A program made the position numbers and the translations under genes. A stretch of 64,000 nt of DNA from Rhamnusium bicolor (lineage: Eukaryota > Arthropoda > Insecta > Coleoptera > Cerambycidae), in the NCBI GenBank assembly GCA_029963845.1, contig JANEYF010001218.1, forward strand, positions 166,501-230,500. The letters run 5' to 3'. Under the pieces are notes generated by a model. The model saw nothing but the letters and a program-made list of their open reading frames with translations. It ran no database searches and had not been told where the DNA came from. Positions 44,501-50,713 of this stretch are shown in pieces (the first letter of the stretch is position 1; every line of letters begins with the position of its first letter).

Positions 44501-46394
44501 CAAAAATGTTACAACGTTATGAGATGACTAGACTTTTAGGAAGTTTGGATTTCATCCCATTCCGAAAAACGCGTGATACAATAGTAGTAAATTAAATTGT
44601 AATTACCAGAAATTACCGAAGCTGCTACGTTGGACATGTTGCCTCAGAAGTCGAAAATGTTGTATGAAAAATAAAACAAGAGCCCAGGGCGGGCTGTAAA
44701 GTATTTTACAGCCTGACGGACTTTAAAGTGGTACTTTAAGCTCTCAAACCAAGTATATAAAGTGATCAATTAAGACCGGTCGTACATAAAAAATAATTTA
44801 ATTGGGGCTGTAATGTCGGCAAACTGATAAAAGTCGTGCGGGATGCTTGGTATGAATGCCAGAATATATGGGAGAGCGCTACAGTGGTTAGAGATGTGTG
44901 GCAGCGAGATTTGAAAAATTAGACATTGCAATGAAATCGGAGATGACCCACTTGTGTGAGCGGCGGCTCAGGCGCGTTAAGCAGCCGGTAATGGTTCTAG
45001 TGAATGTAAAGAGATGGGAATGATTGAATGCCTAGCAGTTCGGTGATAGGAAGCTAGAAAACCCTGAAGTTTTGTAGAGTTGCAGAGAGTTCAAAACCAC
45101 TATGAAATTCGGAAAATAGGCTGTATCGTGGCTCTCGAGCTAGTTAGCGGATCGGTGCTTTATAAGAGCAGTAGATATAGGTCAGACAAGGCCTATTTAA
45201 AGGTGGATTCAGACACCCAATTTGCACCAATCGGATTGTGCAACGTCACTTTTGCAAGTAAATCGTTACATCTAAACCGAGATCTAAACGAAAATTTGCG
45301 GCTTGTGCAAGTAGAGAAGTTTGGCTTGTAGAAAATGTGTTCCTGCTTTTAAGGCGGGCACAGGCGCTCTGTGTTGCATATCAACTTGCTTGCGCTAAGT
45401 GAAGTCGGAAGTCGAAGACTTATCGATGTATTAGTGTCAACAAGACGGCAGATTTATTTAGGATATTCAGATATAAATTTGGCTTGAATAAAATCAAAAC
45501 CAACTTGAAATTTTTCTGCCAACGACAAATCGCAGTGTCTGTGTGGTGCTGCGACATACAATCAATCTTGCATTATATTATCATTGTAGGTAGCGTGAGT
45601 TGTTTTATTTTATGATAATTATTGTAGTATTGTTTAACTTATTAGAAGTATACTTGTATTAAAACAAGTCAGATTTACGTTTAGTGTCAAGAGAATTTCT
45701 AACTGATTTTATTAGCATATATAAGGAAAACCCTTGTCTGTGAAAAGTAAAGAACAAAGATTATTCTGATAAACAGAAAAAAAATAACAACTCGTCGGCC
45801 AGGTTTATCATATAAAACTGAATGCAAGTTGTAAGACAAGACTGAATTATTAGTGGGCTATTTCGAGTTCAGTCTAGCAGTACGACATGCAACATTGAGC
45901 GTCCGTGACGGATATTTTGCACAAACTTGCTTACGCAAAACGAACTTGTACAAATCAAATTGCTTGAGTGCCTTTAAATCAATATTATGCAAACATGTAT
46001 CCTCTTGAACCAATAATACGCTCACCCATAATATCCACGTGTCGACAGTTCCAAAGAGGCACTTCTTGGCTTTCACTGCTTTTTTAACTTGGGGAATATA
46101 ATACATAAGCCACTTGAGTTTGAAAGCACTAAAATATGGTGATATGGGAAGACCACAAATATGCCTGAAATAATCAGTATTGCCGTCTGGTATTTTTGCT
46201 AATATTGTATCAACTGTTGTATTTGTTCTTATGTCATTCCATACTAGAATTTAAAAAAAAATGAAACACATTTTTGTTATCACTAATATAATCGTTATTA
46301 CCTATTGCATTATAAAGTGGTTCTCCAGTTGTTTTATCCCATACTATAGTCGTTTCTCTTTGGTTTGTTATTCCTATCGTGACAATTTTTTTTG
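8620..46394 (-). CDS. Gk: Glycerol kinase (FGGY family), last ten exons, 5' partial
   Basis: Ten minus-strand exons join in frame into about 478 residues that align along their whole length with animal glycerol kinase, the enzyme that phosphorylates glycerol with ATP. Coding parts are 46302-46394, 46026-46243, 38843-39058, 38672-38782, 31063-31141, 25371-25548, 24009-24189, 21655-21823, 20383-20469 and 8620-8723. Substrate-site motifs are present (ITNQRETT with the Arg-Glu pair, ISPYFSA, GCFLL). The N-terminal ~75-80 residues with the first phosphate loop are not found and probably lie right of the window. Three positions are unusual: GNQQ for GDQ, YRSG for YGTG, and VDGK for VDGG. The Asp in GDQ is the catalytic base in the bacterial enzyme (Asp245 in E. 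coli GlpK). The protein ends in a hydrophobic tail. Introns range from 58 bp to 11.7 kb and hold all the transposons listed here. Confidence 0.93.
9083..9311. mobile_element. MITE with 20-bp perfect TIRs, 229 bp
   Basis: The ends TAACAGCTATTTTTGAATAT and its exact reverse complement enclose about 190 bp that is clearly GC-richer than the surrounding intron. Two overlapping open frames cross the interior on the plus strand but resemble no known protein and run through the inverted ends. The superfamily is unknown. Confidence 0.65.
10185..10559. mobile_element. MITE nested in the THAP element's left TIR
   Basis: AAAACAGACGAG at the left and CTCGTCTGTTTT at the right form perfect 12-bp inverted ends. 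The flanking sequence, when the insert is removed, rejoins into a continuous copy of the inverted repeat seen intact at 16685-16778, which shows it is an insertion. No coding capacity. Confidence 0.65.
11005..12510. repeat. Long inverted repeat, arms ~560-590 bp
   Basis: The left arm, about 11005-11595, and the right arm, about 11950-12510, are reverse complements with scattered differences. Matching landmarks are GTGGTCCTCTTATT at the outer ends, CACGTGGATTTATAACAGGTG, TTTATAGCAATATA and GCTGCGGTCTTCCACCTTTATA, and AAAAGATCACTTAGAT at the inner ends. About 350 bp of unique sequence lies between. Confidence 0.85.
11644..11844 (+). CDS. Short basic ORF in the long inverted repeat spacer
   Basis: A 66-codon frame with a lysine- and arginine-rich start (KYWKKTKQSVNFRRKVKLLF) and a polar, acidic end. 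A second frame just downstream (about 11877-11990) reads VPNFIAETNNVVKQLITFVL then RRDLSDLLRHYEME, which also looks protein-like. The two may be exons or frameshifted pieces of one transposon protein. No homology is recognised. Confidence 0.35.
   Translation: MLLYNMDKYWKKTKQSVNFRRKVKLLFRKMLEESNSQASNTNIIEQTIFIVETPKNESNEKSKEAI
13296..13417. repeat. GT/GC microsatellite
   Basis: About 120 bp of (GT)n with an internal (GTGC)n segment. Confidence 0.95.
13974..14493 (+). pseudogene. THAP domain gene fragment (two exons)
   Basis: Exon 13974-14071 starts MYRKGGTVCVFRGCSSKTGG and ends at AG|GTATGT. Exon 14316-14493 follows TTTTCAG and gives AESWQRICYRDDLLGKSLDV, then YKVCENHFE. Together they form a C-X4-C-X46-C-X2-H zinc-binding THAP DNA-binding module with the invariant Trp, joined in frame by a 244-bp intron. 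The C-terminal AVPTIF-type motif is not read in this frame; one frame over the sequence GVTTILPENLK is present, so a one-base shift has probably broken the domain end. No transposase core follows. It is either a THAP-only protein or a decayed P-like element. Confidence 0.7.
15791..15860 (+). other. Candidate downstream exon of the THAP gene
   Basis: Between TTTCAG and AG|GTATAA an open stretch encodes ITIATEQKTEIVTSPKSPFH plus ETG. Serine, threonine and proline-rich linkers are common after THAP domains, and the other THAP locus in this window has a similar exon. This is a weak inference from splice signals and composition. Confidence 0.25.
17214..17405 (+). pseudogene. Possible BED-finger hAT transposase relic
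   Basis: The frame contains FLWMFYEDNKTIAKHVICKF followed by CKQSYFINSYRMVKNIKHKK. A W/F-x-F start, a C-x-x-C pair and later His residues resemble the BED zinc finger that begins many hAT transposases. The following ~300 bp are frame-disrupted. Classification is tentative. Confidence 0.3.
17406..19419. other. Intronic AT-rich stretch
   Basis: No gene is supported. From 18110 to 18290 there are recurrent TTCATAAATT / AAATTCTC motifs that may be subterminal repeats of a hAT element. At 18350-18440 a short GC-rich island contains an inverted pair CCAAACCGGGG / CCCCAGTTTGG. Neither could be assigned to a family. Confidence 0.4.
19420..19975. repeat. Dispersed-repeat-like block with CA microsatellite
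   Basis: The block holds a (CA)n tract at about 19808-19835 followed by sequence ending ACTTCCTTATATTAGGTATA. It includes the phrase GTACCAAATTTAAAAGC with several T runs. It resembles a repetitive element rather than unique intron, but no family is named and no second copy was seen in the window. Confidence 0.35.
20383..20469 (-). CDS. Gk: Glycerol kinase exon I
   Basis: Encodes ERDARYTKWKMAVQRSLGWA followed by LPKKTSIMT. This corresponds to the Y-x-x-W-K-x-A-V-x-(R/K)-S-x-G-W helix near the C-terminus. An 11.7-kb intron separates it from the last exon. Confidence 0.92.
20470..21654. other. Glycerol kinase intron, no gene
   Basis: AT-rich intron. A local foldback at 20839-20905 pairs AGTAATTTATGG with CATAAATTACC; nothing else is recognisable. 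Confidence 0.5.
21655..21823 (-). CDS. Gk: Glycerol kinase exon H
   Basis: Encodes ADISGVPVIRPQSQDITTLG, then LAIAAGAAVGVDVWDIHDEE and a short acidic region. It matches the C-terminal ATPase subdomain of the family. The acceptor is TTTATAG and the donor GATG|GTATGT. Confidence 0.92.
21935..22160 (+). mobile_element. tRNA-derived SINE
   Basis: The head resembles a tRNA gene: GCTCGGTAGCGCAGTAGGC (A-box-like) at 21943 and GGGTTCAAATCTC (B-box) at 22010. The distance is a little longer than in a normal tRNA and stem pairing is poor. The tail contains TTCTGGCAAAC and GGTTGGGTGTGTCC, a body also seen in the SINE at 52062-52232. The 3' end is uncertain. Confidence 0.7.
22517..22795. mobile_element. 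Probable hAT MITE with GTGCA repeats
   Basis: The left end CAGAGATGGCAAGG resembles hAT termini, and an approximate inverted partner CTTGCATCTATA lies at the right. Both ends carry repeated TGCAC/GTGCA motifs such as TTTGCACCCAGTGCAGTGCA. There is no coding capacity. The target duplication is unclear. Confidence 0.45.
22975..23810. mobile_element. hAT MITE, 836 bp, near-perfect 8-bp TSD
   Basis: The ends TAGTGAAGGGAAGAATCG and, inverted, TAGTGATGGGAATAATCGG are flanked by GTAGCAAG and GTAACAAG, an 8-bp duplication with one change. Both subterminal regions are filled with AATTCGAAT, TCTCGAAT and TAATTCGA motifs. The middle is GC-richer with no supported gene, so the copy is non-autonomous. 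Confidence 0.75.
24009..24189 (-). CDS. Gk: Glycerol kinase exon G (altered DGG motif)
   Basis: Encodes IICGLTAFSTKQHIIRAALE and continues through AVCFQTRDILEAM to LHVDGKMTTNNLLMQLQ. The second FGGY signature normally reads V-D-G-G, contacting the nucleotide; here the second Gly is Lys (codon AAA). Confidence 0.93.
24190..25370. other. Glycerol kinase intron, no gene
   Basis: No reading frame, terminal repeat or RNA gene is recognisable on either strand. Confidence 0.5.
25371..25548 (-). CDS. Gk: Glycerol kinase exon F
   Basis: Encodes GSVAVAGAAVKWLRDNMGFI through VYFVPAFNGLYAPYWRKDAR. The donor is best placed at AGAGG|GTGTGT, because joining it to exon G restores DARGIICGLT; the GTAAGT four bases downstream would break the frame. 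Confidence 0.92.
25549..27135. other. Glycerol kinase intron, decayed repeats
   Basis: Repeated ATAATATTATATTGTA segments occur at about 25850-25895, with related TATTATATTGTA near 26215-26228, and CAGGGCTTCTAGC at 25909 could be a DNA-transposon end. No coding region is supported. Confidence 0.35.
27408..28020. repeat. Three ~190-210-bp direct repeats in the LTR
   Basis: Each copy has the order TTAGTCCCCGTCTGACC, CACGCCGACTTGG, AGTAAGTAAACTCGTGAGTA, GGGTGACGTAGCTG and GTTTAGTAGCATGAGGATTT. The copies start near 27413, 27604 and 27814 and differ by scattered changes. Position within U3 suggests duplicated promoter or enhancer sequence, by inference. Confidence 0.8.
28288..29290. repeat. Array of twelve hairpin units in the LTR
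   Basis: The core GCACGTAAAAATTCTGCAG occurs nine times, with three variants in which the loop reads GTCCGTTTT...GGCAG. Typical spacing is 65-70 bp with longer gaps of about 135 bp. Each core is framed by CCTCCAGGCCACCTG on the left and CAGGGTGACTTGGAGG on the right, which pair as an imperfect ~14-bp stem. The minus-strand open frames here (repeating SPCRIFTCSG or HPAEFLRAQV) are by-products of the array. Confidence 0.85.
29793..29809 (+). promoter_or_regulatory. Primer-binding site next to the LTR
   Basis: TGGCGCCCGAGATCTCC begins with TGG, complementary to a tRNA CCA end. Its first ten bases, TGGCGCCCGA, match the complement of the 3' end of animal tRNA-Lys(UUU); the remainder does not. 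The gap of five bases after the LTR end is normal. Confidence 0.6.
30130..30245. repeat. Dispersed repeat, copy 2
   Basis: Similar to 505-628 in the same orientation, with shared blocks TGATCCTTTT-like, TTTATTTAACAA, AATAATTTATAGG, GTGGCTTAATCG and CCAAAGAAGGTGCGAG. Confidence 0.55.
30659..30802. mobile_element. Foldback MITE, 144 bp
   Basis: Almost the whole unit is one palindrome: GGCCGGTTGTATCGACATGG pairs with CCACATCGATGCAACCGGCC at the other end, and the arms meet at GATTGTTGTAACAATC. CTAA on the left and TTAG on the right flank it. No coding capacity. Confidence 0.75.
31063..31141 (-). CDS. Gk: Glycerol kinase exon E
   Basis: Encodes KVQSTHGLITTVAYKFG and then TAPAVYALE. The acceptor is the TTTAAAG immediately before AAAGTACAG; this choice keeps frame with exon D and gives the family's T-K-V-x-STHG order. 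The donor is GAAG|GTAAGA. Confidence 0.9.
31355..31575. repeat. Direct repeat pair, ~80 bp
   Basis: CTGTAGTCCTGACTAAAG through TTACAAACTGCT at about 31355-31432 is repeated as CTGTAGTCCTAACTAAAG through TTACAAACTGCT at about 31490-31561, with scattered differences. Confidence 0.6.
31606..31708. mobile_element. Foldback MITE, ~103 bp
   Basis: TCCGGAACGGAATTGTCAAT pairs with TTGACAGTTCCGTTCCGGA, and the arms continue inward through AAGTGTTTTGATTG and CAATCAAATCACTT. The stem is about 38 bp with a short loop. Confidence 0.7.
31970..32404. other. Likely mariner terminal fragment
   Basis: CAGAGTGGTCTCAAATTCAG follows a TA at 31967-31969 and resembles a mariner end. No partner end or transposase was found, so it may be a truncated copy next to the disrupted mariner that starts near 32405. 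Confidence 0.35.
33943..34802 (+). pseudogene. LINE ORF1 (gag-like) relic
   Basis: A 140-codon frame rich in Gln, Asn and Lys (33943-34365) is followed in frame-shifted pieces by SFVLRGLQGDPNLEDIKDDI and IIKIYKMKTSRSTLYLI, typical of the domain preceding the zinc knuckles in Jockey-clade ORF1. From 34578 a further piece has KCRRCQAWGYVTSNCHRKPK and CVKYGEYPGPGC. The second knuckle has Tyr where Cys is expected. Stops and frame changes make it non-functional. Confidence 0.7.
35150..35291 (+). pseudogene. LINE endonuclease N-terminal fragment
   Basis: LPKFNISTWNCNGINNKINE, then LKHYLQIHKTDILLLTETKL. The W-N-x-N-G-I block and the D-I-x-x-L-x-E-T-K-L block are the first two conserved motifs of AP-like endonucleases of non-LTR retrotransposons. 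It ends abruptly at a stop. Confidence 0.75.
35346..35552 (+). pseudogene. LINE ORF2 C-terminal fragment
   Basis: MRPTLTYANASWSHISDTQY, then KRLHTAQNKLLRLLTNSKHY. It is closely similar to the minus-strand LINE at 37099-37491, showing that the two belong to one family. Confidence 0.7.
36200..36440 (-). pseudogene. Mariner transposase relic
   Basis: One minus-strand frame reads FTMAGCFNRQNTRHCWSSPH, then QIKETQFQERISIHVWCGIL and HNKVLDPICLRHLYDFLSN before a stop. This corresponds to the region following the first catalytic Asp of mariner transposases, with the F-T-x-x-G-x-x-N-R-x-N block and the V-W-C-G-I block. Flanking sequence is frame-broken. Confidence 0.65.
36864..37049. repeat. Tandem duplication, 2 x 93 bp
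   Basis: The block from ACTGAAAATATTATTG to GCGAAAATATTAAA, including CCTGTACATTACTTGGGGTT, is repeated back to back with a few changes. It sits at the 3' end of the minus-strand LINE and probably is duplicated 3' untranslated sequence. Confidence 0.8.
37050..38112 (-). pseudogene. Jockey-like LINE, reverse transcriptase and C-terminus
   Basis: On the minus strand, CTCLLALDIEKAFNTVWHQG, GVPQGTILSPILFSLYIADI and ILYGDDTITY are reverse transcriptase motifs; the catalytic block reads YGDD where Y/F-A-D-D is usual. After a frame break, a 130-codon frame continues IFRPTLTYACVAWSHISDTL to the end of ORF2. The 5' part (ORF1, endonuclease, early polymerase) is missing, as expected for a 5'-truncated insertion. 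Confidence 0.85.
38476..38539. repeat. AT dinucleotide microsatellite
   Basis: Thirty-two AT repeats after an A run. Confidence 0.95.
38672..38782 (-). CDS. Gk: Glycerol kinase exon D (altered catalytic motifs)
   Basis: Thirty-seven codons: ILGNQQASLLGQNCIKEGQA, then KSTYRSGCFLLYNTGTS. In active family members the first motif reads G-D-Q, with the Asp acting as catalytic base; here the codon is AAT (Asn). The phosphate-binding Y-G-T-G reads Y-R-S-G. The intron to exon C is 60 bp and both sites are canonical. Confidence 0.93.
38843..39058 (-). CDS. Gk: Glycerol kinase exon C
   Basis: Seventy-two codons starting NLTGGVNDGKHITDVTNASR and ending PLKGVLISG. It includes TDVTNASRT and the EIRSSSEIYG block typical of glycerol kinases. 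The acceptor is TTTGTAG and the donor CAGGG|GTAAGT. Confidence 0.93.
39150..41677 (+). mobile_element. Mariner element with ~500-bp TIRs
   Basis: It is flanked by TA at 39148-39149 and 41678-41679. The ends CAGGATGAGGCAATTTTCCG and, inverted, CAGGGTGGGTCAATAGTGCG continue as inverted repeats through AAACATAAGTAAACTAGAT, GCCAAGACGATTC and ACCATGTATAT and beyond. A frame-broken transposase lies inside. The CAGGRTG ends, TA target and coding content place it in Tc1/mariner (IS630). Confidence 0.85.
40018..41079 (+). pseudogene. Mariner transposase, frameshifted
   Basis: Pieces in order: MTFNRELVDMIFVLGESERN (helix-turn-helix region), LSVVLTTIEDPIRQREVSSL, then NNVLFTDGATFHKNG (first catalytic Asp), WFQQDGAPSHY (second), and ARYPDLTKIDFF, a degraded form of the motif with the third. 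The C-terminal piece ends around SLRTVETLFQKCIEMGN. At least three frame changes and several stops show it is inactive. Confidence 0.8.
42363..42621 (+). CDS. Cysteine-rich CXC-like ORF in TIR element
   Basis: The frame reads NGCGSRCGCRKSGLQCSLAC, then GQCNGQACLN, followed by an acidic tail (EILEDLETNILDNENDDIEL). The spacing C-x3-C-x-C-x6-C-x3-C-x2-C-x4-C resembles the Tesmin/TSO1-like CXC zinc-binding fold found in some DNA-binding proteins and in uncharacterised insect repeat proteins. No start codon is clear and the frame runs up from the left inverted repeat, so this is probably the last exon of a transposon-encoded protein. The identification is by cysteine pattern only. Confidence 0.5.
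42719..43022. mobile_element. 304-bp TTAA MITE with four palindromes
   Basis: CAGGTTGACTGCCGAC and its exact inverse GTCGGCAGTCAACCTG are flanked by TTAA at 42715-42718 and 43023-43026, the target duplication of piggyBac-type elements. Inside the left half lie four copies of the 14-bp palindrome ACTCCGATCGGAGT at 42736, 42778, 42805 and 42859 (two perfect, two with one change). There is no coding capacity; the frame at 42723-42917 just spells out the repeats. Confidence 0.85.
43586..45189. other. Intron stretch with one mariner relic
   Basis: Apart from the mariner N-terminal relic at 44283-44400, no gene or repeat structure was recognised. Frames around 44404-44595 and 45080-45331 have no known motif. 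Confidence 0.45.
44283..44400 (+). pseudogene. Mariner transposase N-terminal relic
   Basis: YDGNAETAVRIKNF in one frame overlaps FPNRGLPDFRVFIR in the next. Together they match the G-N-A-x-x-A-V-R-x-Y...F-P-N-R-x-L-P-D segment of mariner transposase N-terminal domains, with a frameshift between the two halves. No further part of the transposase could be followed. Confidence 0.5.
45190..45980. mobile_element. Possible MITE next to exon B
   Basis: TTTAAAGGTGGATTCAGACA at the left and, inverted, TTTAAAGGCACTCAAGCA at 45960-45977 are loosely alike, with further similarity inward (CCCAATTTGCACC, GCAATTTGATTTGTAC). The interior is GC-richer than average. Ends are uncertain. Confidence 0.35.
46026..46243 (-). 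CDS. Gk: Glycerol kinase exon B
   Basis: Encodes VWNDIRTNTTVDTILAKI through GTVDTWILW, separated from exon A by a 58-bp intron. The ISPYFSAFKLKWL block corresponds to the conserved glycerol-site Tyr region. The donor is TGG|GTGAGC, and the next intron is about 7 kb. Confidence 0.93.
46302..46394 (-). CDS. Gk: Glycerol kinase exon A (first in window)
   Basis: Encodes KKIVTIGITNQRETTIVWDK and the following GEPLYNAI. The NQRE motif carries the Arg and Glu that bind glycerol in the family. The acceptor is TTTTTAG|CA and the donor AATAG|GTAATA. It begins with two bases of a split codon, so at least one upstream exon exists, but none was found up to 64000. Confidence 0.93.
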
Positions 46395-46626
46395 CTAAAA
46401 AAGAAACTAAGTTTTTAACAAATGTAGCTAGAAGATTTCGTTTGGATTTAATAATAATAACCATAATAAATTAAGACTTTTGCTATCTCTGATCCCTTCA
46501 CACTCAAAGCCTTATTGGACTATAACGGACGGTAGAGCTTTCAATAACAAGCGACTTAAACCAATAATAATCTCACTTTGAGAAATTTGGACTTAACCTG
46601 TTATGGCTCTTGCACAGAACTATATA

Positions 46627-49508
46627 CGGGGTGAGCCACGGTGGAGTATTAGAAGTATATGGAGAATGGATCAACCGATTGCTTTGAAATTTTGGTTACC
46701 AAGATAATCGAGTATGATCTCTCCAACTAAAATATTTTCGAAAGTGCGGTGTTGTCACTTATACGTAAAACTGGCAACATCTTCGTTATTTTAAATAGAA
46801 TACCCTGTATATTTTTGCGTTTTTTGGATCGTCGTCTCTTTCTGAGTAACTTTTTATTAATATTTCCCTATACCTATCTCAAGCCGTTTTCCAGATAATA
46901 ATTATTTTCTGAATTTATTGCCAAAAATTTGACTTTCAGTAAATCGTGTTTTCTCTTACCTACGCAGCAATTAAAAGACAATTTTTAGTTGCGGCTAGGC
47001 AAGGCCTGGGGGCATCTCCTGCATTAATTAAATGTTTCGAATATCATACAGGGTGAGTTAGAGAACGCTTTCTACAAGTGACTTAGAAAAATGCACGAAA
47101 GTCAATTTTTTTAAATGGAATGCCCTGTATATTATTACTGATTCGGAAAGGCGATACATTTACCTCTTTAAAAAGGTAATATACTCTATACCTAATGCAC
47201 ACCGTTTTCGATTTATGGGCACTTTTCTGTAACCTTACCAAGAATATTAGTCTTCTGGTATATTATAACGGGCGGGCCATGAAATTTTTGTTTTGTCATT
47301 TTATAATGACAACACATGTTATTTTTCTAAATAAATTCGACGTTAGTGATATTTGCACCTAATTTGAATAGCTATGTAGCACAAATATGGCAGAAAATAA
47401 TTATACAAACACGGTTTTAATTGATTTGTTTATTATCCATGGAGAGTGCAATAAGATTATCAGCAGAACTTCAGCAGAAGATTTAATGAGAAATATCCGA
47501 ATTTGCCGCAGATGAACAACAGAAAGTTTTTACGAATTCAGAGGAATTTTATAAATTTTGGTTCGTCATTAAGAGAAGCAAGAAATTTACCTAAACCTGT
47601 GACATCTGACGAGGTCAATGAAATCGATGTGCTAGCATATTTTCATGCAAATCCCAGTATTCCATACGTTGTGCTGAGCGGGATTTAGCATTGCCATATT
47701 CATCCATTCGAAGAATACTAGCAAACCATAAAATGCATAATTACAAATTTACAAGAGTCCAATTTCTCATGCCTCAGGATTATCTACAGAGAATAGAATT
47801 TTATGAAATGTTACTTGTACGTATGCAAAAGGACTCCAATTTTTTAAAGAAAATTATATGGATTGATGAATCAAAATTTTCTAGGGAAGGGATTTGTAAC
47901 ACACGAAATCGTCACTATTGGGCCACAGACGACCCCACGTTACTAGAGAGGCTGGCTTTCAAGTCAAATTTAGTTTCAATGTGTTTTTTATGTTAATGGA
48001 TGACAAAATAAAATATTACATATACGACGAAAAATTGAATTCCAGAAAATATTTAGACATAATTAGAACAATTGTGGAAGACTTCCTTGATATTATGTCA
48101 ATTGAACAATATATAACTTGTTGGTATCAACTCGACGGGGCTCCTGCACATTGTACACACGAAATTAGTATGGAGTTGGACCGCTTTTTCGATGATCGTT
48201 GGATTAGACGTTTGGGACCGTGGAATTGGCCTCCGAGGTCCCCTGACCTTACCCCGTTAGATTTTTATCTTTGGGGTACTCTTAAAGATAGAGTTTATAA
48301 AACTGCAGTCCACAACAGGGAAGAATTAGAACGTCGAGTGATTCAAGAGATTGAAAACTTGGACCCCGCTGAAATAAGAGCTGCTACAACAAACGTCGTC
48401 CATCGTCGTATACAAAAGTGTCTGGAAGTTAACGGTCTACATTTCGAACAATTATAACAATATTTTTAATATTTTTATATTTATTACTGTTATTGGTATT
48501 ATTTGTTATTGCTACTTAGACTTTGTTACTGTTGTTGCTGCTTAGTTATTATTTTTTCCTAATACTGACACTGTTATTGTTCTCTTAATGATGAACCAAA
48601 ATTTATAAAATTCCTCTGATCTGCGGCAAATTCGGATATTTCTCATTAAATCTTCTACAAGTTCTGCTGATAATCTTATTGCACTCTCCATGGATAATAA
48701 ACAAATCAATTAAAACCGTGTTTGTATAATTATTTTCTGCCATATTTGTGCTACATAGCTATTCAAATTAGGTGCAAATATCACTAACGTCAAATTTATT
48801 TAGAAAAATAACATGTGTTGTCATTACAAAATGACAAAACAAAAATTTCATGGCCCGCTCGTTATAATATACCAGAAGACTAATATTATTGGTAAGGTTA
48901 CAGAAAAGTGCCCATAAATCGAAAACGGTGTGCATTAGGTATAGAGTATATTACCTTTTTTAAAGAGGTAAATGTTTCGCCTTTCCGAATCAGTAATAAT
49001 ATACAGGGCATTCCATTTAAAAAAATTGACTTTCGTGCATTTTTCTAAGTCACTTGTAGAAAGCGTTCTCTAACTCACCCTGTATGATATTCGAAACATT
49101 TAATTAATGCAGGAAATGCCCCCAGGCCTTGCCTAGCCGCAACTAAAAAATTGTCTTTTAATTGCTGCGTAGGTAAGAGAAAACACGATTTACTGAAAGT
49201 CAAATTTTTGGCAATAAATTCAGAAAAGAATTATTATCTGGAAAACGGCTTGAGATAGGTATAGGGAAATATTAATAAAAGTTACTCAGAAAGAGACGAC
49301 GATCCAAAAAACGCAAAGATATACAGGGTATTCCATTTAAAATAACGAAGATGTTGCCAGTTTTACGTATAAGTGGCAACACCGCACTTTCGAAAATATT
49401 TTAGTTGGAGAGATCATACTCGATTATCTTGGTAACCAAAATTTCAAAGCAATCGGTTGATCCATTCTCCATATACTTCTAATACTCCACCCACCGTGGC
49501 TCATCCTG
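46627..49508 (+). mobile_element. Mariner element with ~930-bp inverted repeats
   Basis: Flanked by TA at 46625-46626 and 49509-49510. The ends are CGGGGTGAGCCACGGTGG and, inverted, CAGGATGAGCCACGGTGG. The arms, about 46627-47573 and 48582-49508, remain nearly identical for their full length, apart from a ~25-bp block present only in the left arm. A transposase lies between and partly inside the left arm. High arm identity suggests either youth or gene conversion between the arms. Confidence 0.9.
47387..48457 (+). pseudogene. Mariner-like transposase, two frameshifts
   Basis: Starts MAENNYTNTVLIDLFIIHGE inside the left inverted repeat, shifts frame near 47475, then runs MNNRKFLRIQRNFINFGSSL through IIWIDESKFSREG (first catalytic Asp) and shifts again near 47940. 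The last frame, to 48457, has WYQLDGAPAH (second Asp) and PPRSPDLTPLDFYLWG (third), and ends GLHFEQL. A stop follows SIPYVVLSGI. About 36 residues separate the second and third Asp by hand count. The catalytic triad is retained, but the breaks make this copy inactive unless they are assembly errors. Confidence 0.85.
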
Positions 49509-50713
49509 TATTATATTTCTAGAGTGTAAATGAATTAATATTGTTTATTCACCATTTTATTAAGGATATTATTTCTCACTATTTTTAAAAGCATCTTATG
49601 AGAATAAATTCTGTATCTCGATAACAGAATTTTTTTTAGAAAAAAATCCTCAGTCAGGTAAATTTTTGTTTTTAAAACGGATAATTTTGCCATAAAAATT
49701 TCATGCCATTTTCAACTCTCCTCCCCTACAGAACATCCCCTTCGAAATTTTTAAATGGCTCAAGGGGTTGAGTTATACCTTTTGTTTGAAAGGTACCTAT
49801 TTTAATCTCCTATACACTGATTTTAAATTCTTCTGAATTCGATTAATCCTTGTCCGAGTAGAGCATTTTAAAAGATATAAAATCAAATACGATATCGCCG
49901 GCGATCTGGCAAATTCTTTACTTATATTTTTTAGAATTTCAAGTAAACTCTCCTATCTGTACAAAATTCCTAAAACATAAAATACAGTTATGACTAATGA
50001 GTAATGAGTAATGACTAATGATTAGAGTCTGGATCCTAATATTAGATTCCAGGACCGGATAAATTTTAATCAATTAATTTAACTACAACAAAGTAAACAA
50101 ATAAGCAGATGAAAAGAAATAATTTTATAATTTTAGGTACATCTACAATTCGTTAGGTATTTAGAATATTATACCTACCTAAAAGTCGTCACTACCTTCC
50201 CATCTCTACATTAAAACACAAAATAATATCAGTTTTAAAAGAAGCAGATGTGAAAAATAAAAAGGACATTTTTATCTAGGTCAAGTTGAGAGTGCGTTTC
50301 CAAAGTATCCAACTTAAATCTATAAATCGCTGTTAGCGGTTTACAGATTTTAGCTAAAATCTTTAAAAACGATACCTTGCAATTTGCGAATAATTAGGGT
50401 TAAGATATTTTTCTGTCAACACTGTCCAGTAGTCAACCTGTAACCGCAGCGGGTATGTATACTTTTTAAATCGGAGAATACTGTCGTGGAAGATTTTGAA
50501 ATCATCGCGTTCACTTCGCCTTCGAGGAGTAGCTGTAGAACGATAAATAAAGGTTAGAGTTTAAGGGGACTTTGGTGCAATATTTATGAGAAAATATTGT
50601 CATGGATAGTGAAAACACAAGTTTTGCAGCATGTTGCAACTTAAATCATAAACACGTGTGAGAGTACGAGTGCTACTGACAGACAAAAACAATTTAATTT
50701 AGATTTAGTTAAA

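Noticed and set aside
8620..46394. Glycerol kinase as a processed or decayed pseudogene
   Set aside because: It has introns, canonical splice sites and no frame break in any of ten exons.
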